A stretch of DNA of 47,206 nt, from NCBI GenBank assembly GCA_964566765.1, contig CAZMJI010000001.1, forward strand, positions 1 to 47,206, in the 5' to 3' direction. Below the pieces are notes generated by a model, which was not told the origin of the DNA, did not search any database, and saw nothing but the letters and a program-made list of their open reading frames with translations. The position numbers and the translations under genes are program-made. Of this stretch, positions 16,976-26,130 are shown piece by piece (the first letter of the stretch is position 1; each line of letters starts with the position of its first letter). The DNA is from Thioglobus_B sp964566765. Its GTDB lineage: Bacteria > Pseudomonadota > Gammaproteobacteria > PS1 > Pseudothioglobaceae.

Positions 16976-19357
16976 ATGAGCGCATTTTTTAAACTGGTGC
17001 TCAACCAGGCCAAGCTTGGCTTAACACTACTGCTGGTGATTGCCGGGTTTTTTATTGCTCAAATTCCCAATTTTCAGCTCGATGCTTCCTCAGACTCCTT
17101 GGTCTTAGAGGGCGATGAAAATCTGCGCTACTACCGCAGCATCAAGCAATACTACGGCTCAGATGACTACTTGGTGATCAGCTATCAAGTCAAAGGCGAC
17201 CTGCTGGCACCGCTACAACTACAGCACTTAAGACGCTTTAGAGATGAGTTAAAAACCCTGGATCAGGTGAAATCCGTCACCTCCATCTTGGACGTGCCTC
17301 TGTTTAGATCACCGCCTCTATCGATTACCGATCTGGCCAATGAAGACATTAGTATTGACCAAGGTAATGCCGACCTAGCACTGGTTAAAAAAGAGTTTAA
17401 GCAATCGCCGCTGTATGGTGACAATCTGGTGAGTAAAGATGGCAAAACCAGCGCCATCTTGGTAACACTAAAGACCAATCAAGCCTTTAGCGAACTCAGA
17501 CAACAGCGTGATGACATGCGTCTTAAGCGCGCCGCTGGTGACTTGTCGAACTACGAGTTAGACAAACTGAGAGCCATCGAAAAACAAGTACTTAAAAACA
17601 ACGACACCCAAAGCGAGGTGCAAGCGCAAACCATCGAGCAGATTCGTCAAGTGATTGACAAGTATCGCAATCGGGCGCAGTTATTCTTAGGCGGCCTACC
17701 AATGATTACCACCGACATCATTGCCTATATTGGCAACGACTTGGTGGTCTTCTCATTGGCTGTGGTTGGACTGATGTCGCTGATTCTGGCGCTGATCTTT
17801 AAAGGCCTGAGATGGGTGGCGATTCCAGTCTTTGTCAGCCTGCTGTCAGCCTTTATGATGACTGGCATCATCGCCCTACTCGGCTGGAAGGTCACGGTCA
17901 TCTCTTCCAACTTCTTCTCGCTACTGTTGGTACTCACCCTATCGGTGATTATCCACTTGGTGGTGCATTATCGAGAAGCGGCACAAAAACAGCCTGAGGC
18001 CGACAAGCAAACGCTGATTAAAACCACCTTGCAACACATGTTCAAGCCCTGTTTGTTTACCACACTGACCACCTTTGTGGCCTTTGTCTCCTTCTTGGTG
18101 AGTGGTATCAGACCGGTGATCGACTTTGGCTGGATGATGTCCATTGGTGTTACCTTGGCGCTGGCCATCTCCTTTATCACCTTCCCCATCTTAATGAGCT
18201 TACTGCCTAAGGCCAAAGTTAAAGCGCACAAAACCGAGTCGGGTGGCACACAAGCCCTGGCGCGCTTTACCGAACGTTTTGGTAATCACCTAATTGTGGC
18301 TTTGGTGGCTTTGATGGTGGTGGCGACACTGGGTATTAACAAACTCACGGTTGAAAATCGCTTTATTGATTATTTTAAAGACACCACCGAGATCAACCAA
18401 GGCCTATCCCTGATTGACGACAAACTGGGTGGCACCATTCCACTGGAAATCATCTTTGACGACCTGGCTGAAGATTATTGGTTTGATGAGGACTTGCGCG
18501 CAGAGATGCATGAAGTACACCAGTATTTGGACTCACTGGAGGAAACCGGCAAGGTGCTTTCAGTAGACACCTTAATGCAAATTCTAACCGACGCCAACGA
18601 TGGCGAAGTGCTCAATGGTTTCTTCCTTAATATCGTCAAGTCTCAAATCCCAGATAACGCCAGATCTCAAGTATTAGACCCTTATATCTCAGAAGACAGT
18701 GGCCAGCTGCGCTTTGTAATCCGCGTACGCGAAACCAATAAGAACCTGCAGCGTGATGCCTTGATTCAGCAGATTGAACAACACCTCAACCAAGAGCTGG
18801 GCTTTAGACAAGGCAGCTTCCACCTAACCGGTATGCTGGTGTTGTACAACAACATGCTGCAAAGTTTGTTTGATTCGCAGATCAAAACCATCCTGGCTGT
18901 GTTTGCCATGATCTTTATGATGTTTTTAATCATCTTTAGATCCTTTAGTCTGTCTGTGCTGGCGATTGTGCCGAATATGATTCCATCCGCTTTAATCCTA
19001 GGCGTCATGGGTCTGGCCGGCATTCCACTAGATTTAATGACCATTACCATTGCCGCCATTGCCATTGGTATTGGTGTGGACGATGCCATTCACTACATCT
19101 ATCGCTTTAAGGTTGAGTTCGCCAAAGACGGTGATTATCTAAAGACTATGTATCGCGCGCATAATAGCGTGGGTCTGGCCATGTTCTACACTTCAATCAC
19201 CATTACTTTAGGATTTTTAATCCTGGTGTTATCGAACTTTATCCCGAGTATCTATTTTGGCATTTTTACCGCGCTGGCCATGATTAGTGCGATGTTTATT
19301 AACCTAACCCTGTTGCCAAAACTGATCTTATTGGTTAAGCCGAAGATCAAGCGCTAA
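16976..19357 (+). CDS. RND superfamily exporter (MMPL domains)
   Basis: 793 residues, two similar halves. A first membrane helix (about 10-30) is followed by a large periplasmic region, then five helices (about 250-420), a helix near 435-455, a second periplasmic region and five C-terminal helices. IAIGIGVDDAIHYIYRF near residue 700 is the conserved RND helix with acidic residues that relay protons, and the first half holds the parallel LLLVLTLSVIIHLVVHYREA stretch where the acidic pair is less obvious. The substrate is unknown; related proteins move lipids, hopanoids or drugs. It starts 12 bp after the Pcm-like gene without a Shine-Dalgarno sequence and is closed by a terminator. No membrane-fusion or TolC gene is adjacent. 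Confidence 0.88.
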   Translation: MSAFFKLVLNQAKLGLTLLLVIAGFFIAQIPNFQLDASSDSLVLEGDENLRYYRSIKQYYGSDDYLVISYQVKGDLLAPLQLQHLRRFRDELKTLDQVKSVTSILDVPLFRSPPLSITDLANEDISIDQGNADLALVKKEFKQSPLYGDNLVSKDGKTSAILVTLKTNQAFSELRQQRDDMRLKRAAGDLSNYELDKLRAIEKQVLKNNDTQSEVQAQTIEQIRQVIDKYRNRAQLFLGGLPMITTDIIAYIGNDLVVFSLAVVGLMSLILALIFKGLRWVAIPVFVSLLSAFMMTGIIALLGWKVTVISSNFFSLLLVLTLSVIIHLVVHYREAAQKQPEADKQTLIKTTLQHMFKPCLFTTLTTFVAFVSFLVSGIRPVIDFGWMMSIGVTLALAISFITFPILMSLLPKAKVKAHKTESGGTQALARFTERFGNHLIVALVALMVVATLGINKLTVENRFIDYFKDTTEINQGLSLIDDKLGGTIPLEIIFDDLAEDYWFDEDLRAEMHEVHQYLDSLEETGKVLSVDTLMQILTDANDGEVLNGFFLNIVKSQIPDNARSQVLDPYISEDSGQLRFVIRVRETNKNLQRDALIQQIEQHLNQELGFRQGSFHLTGMLVLYNNMLQSLFDSQIKTILAVFAMIFMMFLIIFRSFSLSVLAIVPNMIPSALILGVMGLAGIPLDLMTITIAAIAIGIGVDDAIHYIYRFKVEFAKDGDYLKTMYRAHNSVGLAMFYTSITITLGFLILVLSNFIPSIYFGIFTALAMISAMFINLTLLPKLILLVKPKIKR

Positions 19358-19361
19358 AGAT

Positions 19362-19394
19362 AAAAAAACCCGCCTGGGGGAAGGCGGGTTTTTA
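19362..19394 (+). terminator. Rho-independent terminator after the RND gene
   Basis: CCCGCC at 19369-19374 pairs with GGCGGG at 19383-19388, extended by an A-run pairing with the following T-run, around an 8-nt loop. It ends the aceF-lpdA-pcm-like-RND unit. Confidence 0.9.
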
Positions 19395-19403
19395 GTCCTA
19401 CTT

Positions 19404-19443
19404 AAAGGAGGAGAAAATGGTTAAGATCGTTGTCTTAACCTGA
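19404..19443 (+). other. 8-codon ORF with strong ribosome-binding site, overlapping a perfect hairpin
   Basis: AAAGGAGGAG at 19404-19413 is the best Shine-Dalgarno sequence in the window, with ideal spacing to ATG at 19417. The ORF encodes MVKIVVLT and stops at TGA 19441-19443. GGTTAAGA (19419-19426) and TCTTAACC (19433-19440) form a perfect 8-bp inverted repeat within the ORF, with a 6-nt loop and no T-run. It lies 10 bp after a terminator and about 60 bp before nadB. It may be a leader peptide, an RNA element or the remnant of a lost gene; function is not known. Confidence 0.45.
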
Positions 19444-19504
19444 ACAGGGAATATTATAACATAATTAATATCTAATATTAGAATTTTTTAATATAAAATA
19501 CAGT

Positions 19505-21058
19505 ATGCACACCATCAATCAACAGTTTGACGTCTTAATTATCGGCACGGGCAGTGCGGGACTGATGTGTGCACTGCAATTAGACTCAGACCTAAACATT
19601 GCACTGATTTCCAAAGACCAAGCACTACAAGGCTGCTCTTATTATGCACAAGGCGGCATTTCTGCGGTGTTGTCCGAGCCTGACAATTTTGATGCCCATG
19701 TTCAAGATACACTCTCAGTCGGTGCAGGCCTGGGCGACGAGAAAGCGGTGCGTTTTATGGTTGAACACGGTCCTGAGGCAATTCACGCTTTAGAAGAAAA
19801 TGGTGTGGTCTTTACCCAGGACCAAAACGGTTATCACCTCACCACTGAGGGTGGTCATAGTCATCGTCGGGTGGCCCATGTGGCAGATAAAACTGGGCAA
19901 GTGATTCAAGGCAGTTTGTATGCGCAAGTAGAAGCTAAAGACAACATCACCGTGTTTGAGAATCATATTGCGGTTGACCTCTTACATCAAGGCGGGCAAT
20001 GCTTTGGCGCTTACGTATTGGATACGCAAAACAACGAGGTACTAACCCTGGTAGCGCATAAAACCATTATTGCCACCGGTGGTGCTTCAAAAGTCTATTT
20101 ATATACCTCCAATCCCGACACCTCAACCGGTGATGGCATCGCCATGGCACATCGCCTGGGGGCCAAGATTGTGAACATGGAATTTACCCAATTCCACCCA
20201 ACTTGCCTTTATCACCCTTATGCCAAGTCCTTTCTAATCTCTGAAGCATTGCGCGGCGAAGGCGCCAAACTGACGCTGCCCAGTGGCGAGGCTTTTATGC
20301 ATCAGCACGATGAGCGTGGCGAGTTAGCACCTAGAGATGTGGTGGCCCGAGCGATTGACTTTGAGATCAAAAAAAGCGGTTTTGATTGCGTCTATCTGGA
20401 CATCTCTTTTAAAGCGGCTGACTGGATTAAATCACACTTTCCACAAATCTATGAGCAATGCCTATCATTTGGCATTGACATCACCCGAGACAAAATCCCG
20501 GTGGTGCCTGCTGCTCACTACACCTGCGGCGGCATCCACACCGATCTAGACGGTCAAACCAATGTGGCCAACCTCTACGCCATTGGTGAAGCAGCCCACA
20601 CCGGGGTTCATGGCGCCAACCGCTTGGCTTCGAATTCCTTGCTTGAGTGCTTGGTCTTTGCCAAATCTTGTGCAGATCATATCAATCGGGCGCAACTGGA
20701 AGACACACTACCTACATTTAAGGCCTGGGACGCCTCGCGCGTTGAACCTTCTAAAGAAATGGTGATGGTCTCACACCTATGGGATGAGTTGCGTCGTATC
20801 ATGTGGAACTTTGTTGGCATTGTGCGTTCTAACAAGCGCTTAGAGCTGGCCCAACACCGTATTAACCAAATTCAAAGCGAGGTTAACGCCTATTATGGTG
20901 CTTATCTGATCTCGGCAGACTTGCTGGAGTTAAGAAACCTGGCCACCGCGGCTGCGCTGATGATTGAATCGGCCAGCTCCAGACACGAATCTCGCGGTCT
21001 GCATTACAATAAAGACTATCCACAAACCAGTGATACAATAGAGGATACGATCTTATAA
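19505..21058 (+). CDS. nadB: L-aspartate oxidase
   Basis: 517 residues. FAD motif LIIGTGSAGLMCAL, then SYYAQGGISAVL, HTGGHSHRR-like (TEGGHSHRRVAH) substrate region, EFTQFHPTCL, and GIHTDLDGQTNVANLYAIGEAAHTGVHG (shown in part: AIGEAAHTGVHGANRLASN) of the fumarate reductase/succinate dehydrogenase flavoprotein family; the length and lack of an SdhA-type C-terminus fit NadB. It oxidises aspartate to iminoaspartate, first step of NAD synthesis. TAAAAT at 19494-19499 ends 5 nt before the ATG and there is no Shine-Dalgarno sequence, suggesting a leaderless transcript. def follows at 6 bp. Confidence 0.95.
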   Translation: MHTINQQFDVLIIGTGSAGLMCALQLDSDLNIALISKDQALQGCSYYAQGGISAVLSEPDNFDAHVQDTLSVGAGLGDEKAVRFMVEHGPEAIHALEENGVVFTQDQNGYHLTTEGGHSHRRVAHVADKTGQVIQGSLYAQVEAKDNITVFENHIAVDLLHQGGQCFGAYVLDTQNNEVLTLVAHKTIIATGGASKVYLYTSNPDTSTGDGIAMAHRLGAKIVNMEFTQFHPTCLYHPYAKSFLISEALRGEGAKLTLPSGEAFMHQHDERGELAPRDVVARAIDFEIKKSGFDCVYLDISFKAADWIKSHFPQIYEQCLSFGIDITRDKIPVVPAAHYTCGGIHTDLDGQTNVANLYAIGEAAHTGVHGANRLASNSLLECLVFAKSCADHINRAQLEDTLPTFKAWDASRVEPSKEMVMVSHLWDELRRIMWNFVGIVRSNKRLELAQHRINQIQSEVNAYYGAYLISADLLELRNLATAAALMIESASSRHESRGLHYNKDYPQTSDTIEDTIL

Positions 21059-21064
21059 AGAACT

Positions 21065-21556
21065 ATGTTACTACCGATTCTGCACTATCCTGACAAACGC
21101 CTACGTACCGTAGCCAAAGCCGTTGAGACGGTTGACGACAGTACGCGTGCCTTGGTCAAAGACATGTTTGAAACCATGTACGATGCACCGGGTATTGGAC
21201 TGGCAGCCACGCAAATCAACCACCACCAGCGCATTATTGTGATTGATACCTCTGAGGACAAGTCACAACCCATTTGTCTGATCAATCCTGAAATTATTGA
21301 GAAAGATGGTGAGATTGACTGGGATGAAGGTTGTTTATCGGTGCCTAATTACTATGATTGCGTCAAACGCGCCAATCAGATTAAGGTGAGCGCACTCAAC
21401 GAACAAGGCGAGCGGTTCGAGCTAGAAGCCACCGAGCTCCTGGCAGTATGTATTCAACATGAGATCGACCACTTGGATGGCATTTTGTTTGTTGATCATC
21501 TGTCCAAACTCAAACAACGACGCCTGAAAGAAAAACTTAAAAAGGCAAAAAAATAA
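21065..21556 (+). CDS. def: Peptide deformylase
   Basis: 163 residues. The three motifs are intact: GIGLAATQI (44-52), EGCLSVP with metal ligand C90, and QHEIDHLDGI with ligands H132 and H136 and catalytic E133. It removes formyl groups from nascent proteins. Def is usually paired with fmt; here it sits between nadB (6 bp) and dusB (one shared base, TAATG), so fmt is elsewhere. Confidence 0.97.
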   Translation: MLLPILHYPDKRLRTVAKAVETVDDSTRALVKDMFETMYDAPGIGLAATQINHHQRIIVIDTSEDKSQPICLINPEIIEKDGEIDWDEGCLSVPNYYDCVKRANQIKVSALNEQGERFELEATELLAVCIQHEIDHLDGILFVDHLSKLKQRRLKEKLKKAKK

Positions 21557-22530
21557 TGGCCATTAACCTAGGTCCACACACCCTATCCTCTAAGGTGTTG
21601 TTGGCACCTATGGCGGGCACCAGCGACAAACCTTTTCGCCACCTATGTCGCGCTCAGGGTGCTGCACTAACCACCTCAGAGATGGTGTTAATTCAAGAGC
21701 ATTTACTGGACTCTAACAAGTCCAAATACCGTCTGGATTTTGCTGGTGAAGCGACCCCAATTAGCATTCAAATTGCTGGCTCAGAGCCTGAGCAACTGGC
21801 CTATTCTGCTCAGCGTGCGGTGGAATTCGGGGCGGATATTGTCGATATCAACATGGGCTGTCCAGCCAAAAAAGTCTGCAACAAAGCGGCTGGTTCGGCG
21901 CTGATGCAGGACGAGCGGCTGGTGGCAGAGATCCTAACCCAAGTGGTCGGCGCGGTTGAGGTACCGGTGACGCTAAAAATGCGCACTGGCTGGCAACGCG
22001 ACCATAAAAATGCGCCAAGTATTGCCCATATTGCCGAAGAGGCTGGCATCCAAATGCTCACCGTGCATGGCCGAACCCGCGAGGATAAGTACTCAGGATT
22101 GGCCGAATATGACACCATCGGCGAGGTCAAGTCTCGCATTAACATTCCGGTGATTGCCAATGGCGATATTGATACCGCCACTAAGGCCAAACAGGTGTTG
22201 GACCATACGGGTGCTGATGGGGTGATGGTGGGCCGGGCCACTCAGGGCAATCCATGGATTTTGTTTGAGATGGATCAATTTTTAACCACAGGTCAGATGC
22301 CTGAGCCGATCAGCCTCACGCAGAAAAAACACGACATCTTAGCGCACATCGCGCAAATGCATGATTTTTATGGTGAAAAAATGGGTGCAAAACTCGCCAG
22401 AAAGCATATTTTTTGGTATGCTACGCACCTTGACGAAAAAAGTGGTCCGGTTTTTTGGAAAACCATTAACCAAATTAACGACCACCGCGTTCAATACCAA
22501 ATGCTTGAGGAGTTTCTAGAATCACAATGA
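21556..22530 (+). CDS. dusB: tRNA-dihydrouridine synthase B
   Basis: 324 residues. Dus motifs: LAPMAGTSDKPFR, DINMGCPAKKVCNKAAGSAL with the catalytic cysteine in the CNKAAG segment, TLKMRTGWQR, TVHGRTREDKYSG and FMN-binding VIANGDI and GVMVGRATQGNPW. It reduces uridine in the tRNA D-loop with FMN/NADPH. It overlaps fis by 4 bases, the conserved dusB-fis operon of gammaproteobacteria, in which dusB translation supports fis expression. Confidence 0.96.
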   Translation: MAINLGPHTLSSKVLLAPMAGTSDKPFRHLCRAQGAALTTSEMVLIQEHLLDSNKSKYRLDFAGEATPISIQIAGSEPEQLAYSAQRAVEFGADIVDINMGCPAKKVCNKAAGSALMQDERLVAEILTQVVGAVEVPVTLKMRTGWQRDHKNAPSIAHIAEEAGIQMLTVHGRTREDKYSGLAEYDTIGEVKSRINIPVIANGDIDTATKAKQVLDHTGADGVMVGRATQGNPWILFEMDQFLTTGQMPEPISLTQKKHDILAHIAQMHDFYGEKMGAKLARKHIFWYATHLDEKSGPVFWKTINQINDHRVQYQMLEEFLESQ

Positions 22531-22763
22531 GTGTCAGTCCAACCGACCTGCCAGCCTGTATTAATGCCAAATTAACGCGCTACTTTGAACAGTTGAGCGG
22601 CGAGAAGGCTTCTGGCGTGCACAAAATGGTGATCCAAGAGGTTGAGCCTGTGGTGCTGACATTCGTCCTGGATATGGTCGAGCACAACCACAGCGAAGCC
22701 GCTAGAATTCTGGGTATTAACCGCGCCACCCTAAAGAAAAAAATCGACCTTTACAAACTCTAA
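22527..22763 (+). CDS. fis: Nucleoid protein and regulator Fis
   Basis: 78 residues. The C-terminal helix-turn-helix HNHSEAARILGINRATLKKKIDLYKL is nearly the family consensus, and the N-terminal dimerisation part is shorter than in enterobacterial Fis (98 residues). Fis bends DNA, shapes the nucleoid and activates rRNA promoters during growth. Position after dusB is the conserved arrangement. Confidence 0.95.
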   Translation: MSVSPTDLPACINAKLTRYFEQLSGEKASGVHKMVIQEVEPVVLTFVLDMVEHNHSEAARILGINRATLKKKIDLYKL

Positions 22764-22768
22764 CACTC

Positions 22769-22774
22769 TATAAT
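22769..22774 (+). promoter_or_regulatory. Probable -10 box for purH
   Basis: TATAAT in the 50-bp gap between fis and purH, 39 bp before the purH start. No good -35 at 17 bp. An AGAGGAAT ribosome-binding site follows just before the ATG. Confidence 0.45.
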
Positions 22775-22813
22775 TATTCCTTTCATTCTTACGCGATTTT
22801 CAAGAGGAATAAT

Positions 22814-24355
22814 ATGGCCATACAACGCGCACTCATCAGTGTTTCTGATAAAACCGGTATTGTTGAATTTGCCAAGGCTTTGGCAGCACAAAATATTGAC
22901 ATTCTATCAACCGGCGGTACCGCCAAACTGCTAGCCGACCAAGGTGTTGCAGTGACTGAAGTCTCTGACTATACAGGCTTTCCAGAGATGATGGCTGGTC
23001 GTGTAAAAACCCTAAATCCAAAGATTCATGGTGGCATCTTGGCACGTCGTGGCATCGACGAAGCGGTGATGGCAGACAACGACATCCAACCAATCGATTT
23101 GGTGGTGGTTAACCTCTACCCATTTCAAGCAACCGTGGCCAACCCGGATTGCACCCTAGAAGACGCGATTGAGAACATTGATATTGGCGGTCCAGCGATG
23201 CTTAGATCCAGTGCCAAAAACCATGCGTCTGTGACCGTGGTGGTAGACAGTGCCGATTATCAAGTGGTGCTGGATGAAATTAATGAATCTGGCGATACCA
23301 CATTGGCCACACGCTCGCGCCTGGCGCTTAAGACTTTCGAGCACACAGCGCAGTATGATGGTGCCATTGCCAACTATCTGGGTAAGGGCGAAGACGGGTT
23401 TTCTAACACGCTGAACCTGCAATTAACCAAGACACAATCAATGCGTTATGGTGAGAATCCACACCAATCTGCGGCATTTTATGTGGAGAACACCATTGGT
23501 GAGGCCTGTGTCGCCTCAAGCACACAACTACAAGGCAAGGAAATGTCGTTTAACAACATGGCTGATGCCGATGCCGCGCTAGAATGCGTCCGTACTTTCG
23601 ATGAGCCAGCTTGTGTGATTGTCAAACACGCCAACCCGTGTGGTGTAGCCGTACGCGCCGATATCTACCAAGCTTACGACGCAGCTTTTAAAACCGATCC
23701 AACCTCAGCCTTTGGTGGCATTATTGCCTTTAACCGCAACCTGGATGTCAAAACTGCCCAAGCAATTATCGATCGACAATTCGTGGAAGTGATTATCGCC
23801 CCACACGTTGATGAAGACGCCAAGGCAGCCCTGGCAAGTAAGCAAAATGTACGCGTACTAACATGTGGCGATTTGAGCGCTGCTCAGCCATCACTGGACT
23901 ACAAGCGCGTGACTGGCGGTCTGCTGATTCAAGACAAAGACTTGGGCTCTGTGAGTAAAGATGAACTTAAATGTGTGAGCGAGGTACAACCAACCGATGC
24001 GCAATTAGACGATTTGCTGTTTGCTTGGAAGGTGGCCAAATCGGTGAAATCTAATGCCATTGTCTACGTCAAAGAACAGATGACCATTGGTGTGGGCGCT
24101 GGGCAGATGTCACGTGTTTACTCAGCCAAGATTGCCGGCATTAAAGCCGCTGATGAAAACTTGGTGGTTGAAGGCTCAGTCATGGCCTCAGATGCTTTCT
24201 TCCCATTTAGAGATGGTATTGATGCGGCCGCTGAAGCTGGCATTAAAGCCATTATTCAGCCAGGCGGCTCAATGCGTGACGAGGAAGTCATTGCCGCGGC
24301 AAATGAGCATGGCATTGCCATGGTGTTTACCGGCATGCGCCACTTTAAGCACTAA
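22814..24355 (+). CDS. purH: Bifunctional AICAR transformylase/IMP cyclohydrolase
   Basis: 513 residues, usual length. N-terminal MGS-like domain: LISVSDKTGIVEFAKAL, STGGTAKLLADQGV, GRVKTLNPKIHGGIL. C-terminal transformylase: MRYGENPHQSAAFY, VKHANPCGVAV, SAFGGIIAFNR and GAGQMSRVYSAKIAG, ending HGIAMVFTGMRHFKH. It carries out the last two steps of IMP synthesis. AGAGGAAT precedes the ATG. Its end overlaps avtA on the other strand by 11 bp. Confidence 0.98.
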   Translation: MAIQRALISVSDKTGIVEFAKALAAQNIDILSTGGTAKLLADQGVAVTEVSDYTGFPEMMAGRVKTLNPKIHGGILARRGIDEAVMADNDIQPIDLVVVNLYPFQATVANPDCTLEDAIENIDIGGPAMLRSSAKNHASVTVVVDSADYQVVLDEINESGDTTLATRSRLALKTFEHTAQYDGAIANYLGKGEDGFSNTLNLQLTKTQSMRYGENPHQSAAFYVENTIGEACVASSTQLQGKEMSFNNMADADAALECVRTFDEPACVIVKHANPCGVAVRADIYQAYDAAFKTDPTSAFGGIIAFNRNLDVKTAQAIIDRQFVEVIIAPHVDEDAKAALASKQNVRVLTCGDLSAAQPSLDYKRVTGGLLIQDKDLGSVSKDELKCVSEVQPTDAQLDDLLFAWKVAKSVKSNAIVYVKEQMTIGVGAGQMSRVYSAKIAGIKAADENLVVEGSVMASDAFFPFRDGIDAAAEAGIKAIIQPGGSMRDEEVIAAANEHGIAMVFTGMRHFKH

Positions 24356-25607
24356 AGACTACTTGACGAATGGCCATCAAGCCTTTGCGCAGCGTGGCCT
24401 CGTCTTTGGCGTAATTAATGCGAATACACTGGTGTTGATGCGCCCAGTCCTGGTTTAGACCAATAAAGAAATCCTGTCCTGGAATGATATAAACCTCTTG
24501 ACGCTTGAGTGCCTGATATAGGTCTTCAGCGCTCATGTCCATCTCTGGGAACCACAGCCACATAAAAAACGCACCTTCTAACTTGTGCCGATATACCGCT
24601 TGGCCAGCAAAGATTTCTGCAAATAAACGGATTGCCGTCTGCGCCTTATCTTGATAAAAAGGATAAATGCTACGATTGACCAGCGGCATCAACTCCTTAT
24701 CTTTAATCATGCGCGTTAACAAGCCTGGACCCACGCCACCTGGTGCCAAGGCCAAAATACCATTGATGCGACTCAGTGCGTCAATGGTCTTAGGTTTGGC
24801 AATCACCACACCGGTTCTTAGCCCTGGTAAGCCCAATTTGGATAGCGACAAACATAAAATCGTGTTGTCATCCCAATGTGGCTGTACTTGTGTGTAGATC
24901 ACCCCAGGGAACGGCTGCCCATAAGCATTGTCCACAATCAGTGGCAGTTGGTGCGCCTTAGCAATCTGTCTGAGTTGTGCCAACTCCGCATCAGTAATCA
25001 CATTGCCGCTGGGATTGGTCGGTCTAGAGACACAAATCACCCCAATATCGTGCTCTGTCAGCGTTTGCTCTAGTTGTTCAAAATCAATTTGATATTTAAA
25101 TTCTTGATTGTCCAGCCGCTTGATTGCCGGCTTGACAGAGACAAACATCTGTTCAGACAGGCCTTGATCGGCGTAGCCAATATACTCGGGCACCAATGGC
25201 AATAGCACTTGCTTTTGACCACCGCCTGGCATCTCGCCAGCAAACAAATTAAACAATGAGAATAAGCTGCTTTGCGAGCCGTTGGTGATGGCAATATGAT
25301 CCGTGCTTAAACCCCAGTCATACGCTTGATTGAGCATCTCAACCAGTACCTGAATAAAGCGTTCAGATCCTTGAGGGCCATCATAATAACCCAGCATTTG
25401 ATCCACGCCTTGATCGTGGATCAGTCGTTCCAATTCAGCAACGAATACCTGGTGTGCTGCGGGAATCAGTGCGGGATTGCCACCGCCTAGCATCACCACG
25501 TCCGGATTGTTGCTTTGATTAGCACGACCCAAGTCTTGCATCAATTGGGTGATGCCTGAATGTTGGGTAAATTTTTCACCAAATTTTGAATATTGTGGCG
25601 CTGTCAT
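24345..25607 (-). CDS. avtA: Valine-pyruvate aminotransferase
   Basis: 420 residues, PLP fold type I. The start (FGEKFTQHSGITQLMQDLG, then VMLGGGNPALIP) and LVPEYIGYADQGL, ICVSRPTNPSGNVITD, LIVDNAYGQPFPGV and CLSLSKLGLPGLRTG (PLP lysine) follow the enterobacterial AvtA closely, including QCIRINY near the end. It interconverts valine and pyruvate with 2-oxoisovalerate and alanine. It is monocistronic as far as can be seen, with the 88-118 bp gap to the divergent small gene holding its promoter. Confidence 0.9.
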   Translation of the reverse strand: MTAPQYSKFGEKFTQHSGITQLMQDLGRANQSNNPDVVMLGGGNPALIPAAHQVFVAELERLIHDQGVDQMLGYYDGPQGSERFIQVLVEMLNQAYDWGLSTDHIAITNGSQSSLFSLFNLFAGEMPGGGQKQVLLPLVPEYIGYADQGLSEQMFVSVKPAIKRLDNQEFKYQIDFEQLEQTLTEHDIGVICVSRPTNPSGNVITDAELAQLRQIAKAHQLPLIVDNAYGQPFPGVIYTQVQPHWDDNTILCLSLSKLGLPGLRTGVVIAKPKTIDALSRINGILALAPGGVGPGLLTRMIKDKELMPLVNRSIYPFYQDKAQTAIRLFAEIFAGQAVYRHKLEGAFFMWLWFPEMDMSAEDLYQALKRQEVYIIPGQDFFIGLNQDWAHQHQCIRINYAKDEATLRKGLMAIRQVVFSA

Positions 25608-25725
25608 AAATCATCCAATAAAAGTGATTGAGTACATTTTACTGGCAAATAACAATACTGTTTATGGGTAAAAAACCACCCAAGGATCGATTAAAATGGT
25701 GGCAAAGTATCATCAAAGTATCATG
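25608..25725. promoter_or_regulatory. Divergent promoter region between avtA and the small unknown gene
   Basis: Minus strand: TAAAAT near 25636-25641 could direct avtA with a leader of about 25 nt. Plus strand: TTAAAAT at 25691-25697 is a candidate -10 for the unknown gene, which is why its upstream in-frame ATG at 25696 is unlikely to be the start. GTATCATCAAAGTATCATG just before the chosen ATG contains a short direct repeat (GTATCAT twice). Confidence 0.35.
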
Positions 25726-26130
25726 AGCACACAAACCATCACTGTTTTTTCCCATCTGTATTCGGTCTCGGTTGATAAAGAAGCGGAGAAAGTTCTATCA
25801 ATCACGCAAAATATCACCGACATCGAAGGCATTCGCCAGAACCTAGAGGGTGCTGTGAGCATGGTGCAAAAATATCAATCAATTGGCTTCTACCCAATGG
25901 CCGAACCTGATTTTATCACCGAGGTAATTGGCAACTTCTCAGACGTTGCCCTGTCTCGACAAGACGTGGTGAATGAAAACCGCCACCAAGTGATTGAAGG
26001 CTTTACCGGTTGCGTTCGTGTGTTCCAGCTGCCTGATGCGTTTGTGGTGCAAGTCAGAGATGCGCTAACAGGATTTGAAGTTGACTACGACGATCAGAGT
26101 TGGGAGATTCTAGATATTAGGGAGCTTTAG
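25726..26130 (+). CDS. Hypothetical protein, not recognised
   Basis: 134 residues from the ATG at 25726; a further in-frame ATG at 25696 lies within a probable -10 box. The protein is acidic and soluble, with no signal peptide, membrane helix or cofactor motif. It looks like an alpha/beta domain: a beta-type start (TITVFSHLYSVSV), a helix (IEGIRQNLEGAVSMVQKY), and a C-terminal strand pattern (HQVIEGFTGCVRVFQL, then DAFVVQVRDALTGFEVDY). Only one cysteine. Codon use resembles the neighbours. Its end overlaps dbpA on the other strand by 14 bp. I do not recognise the family. Confidence 0.7.
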   Translation, partial: STQTITVFSHLYSVSVDKEAEKVLSITQNITDIEGIRQNLEGAVSMVQKYQSIGFYPMAEPDFITEVIGNFSDVALSRQDVVNENRHQVIEGFTGCVRVFQLPDAFVVQVRDALTGFEVDYDDQSWEILDIREL

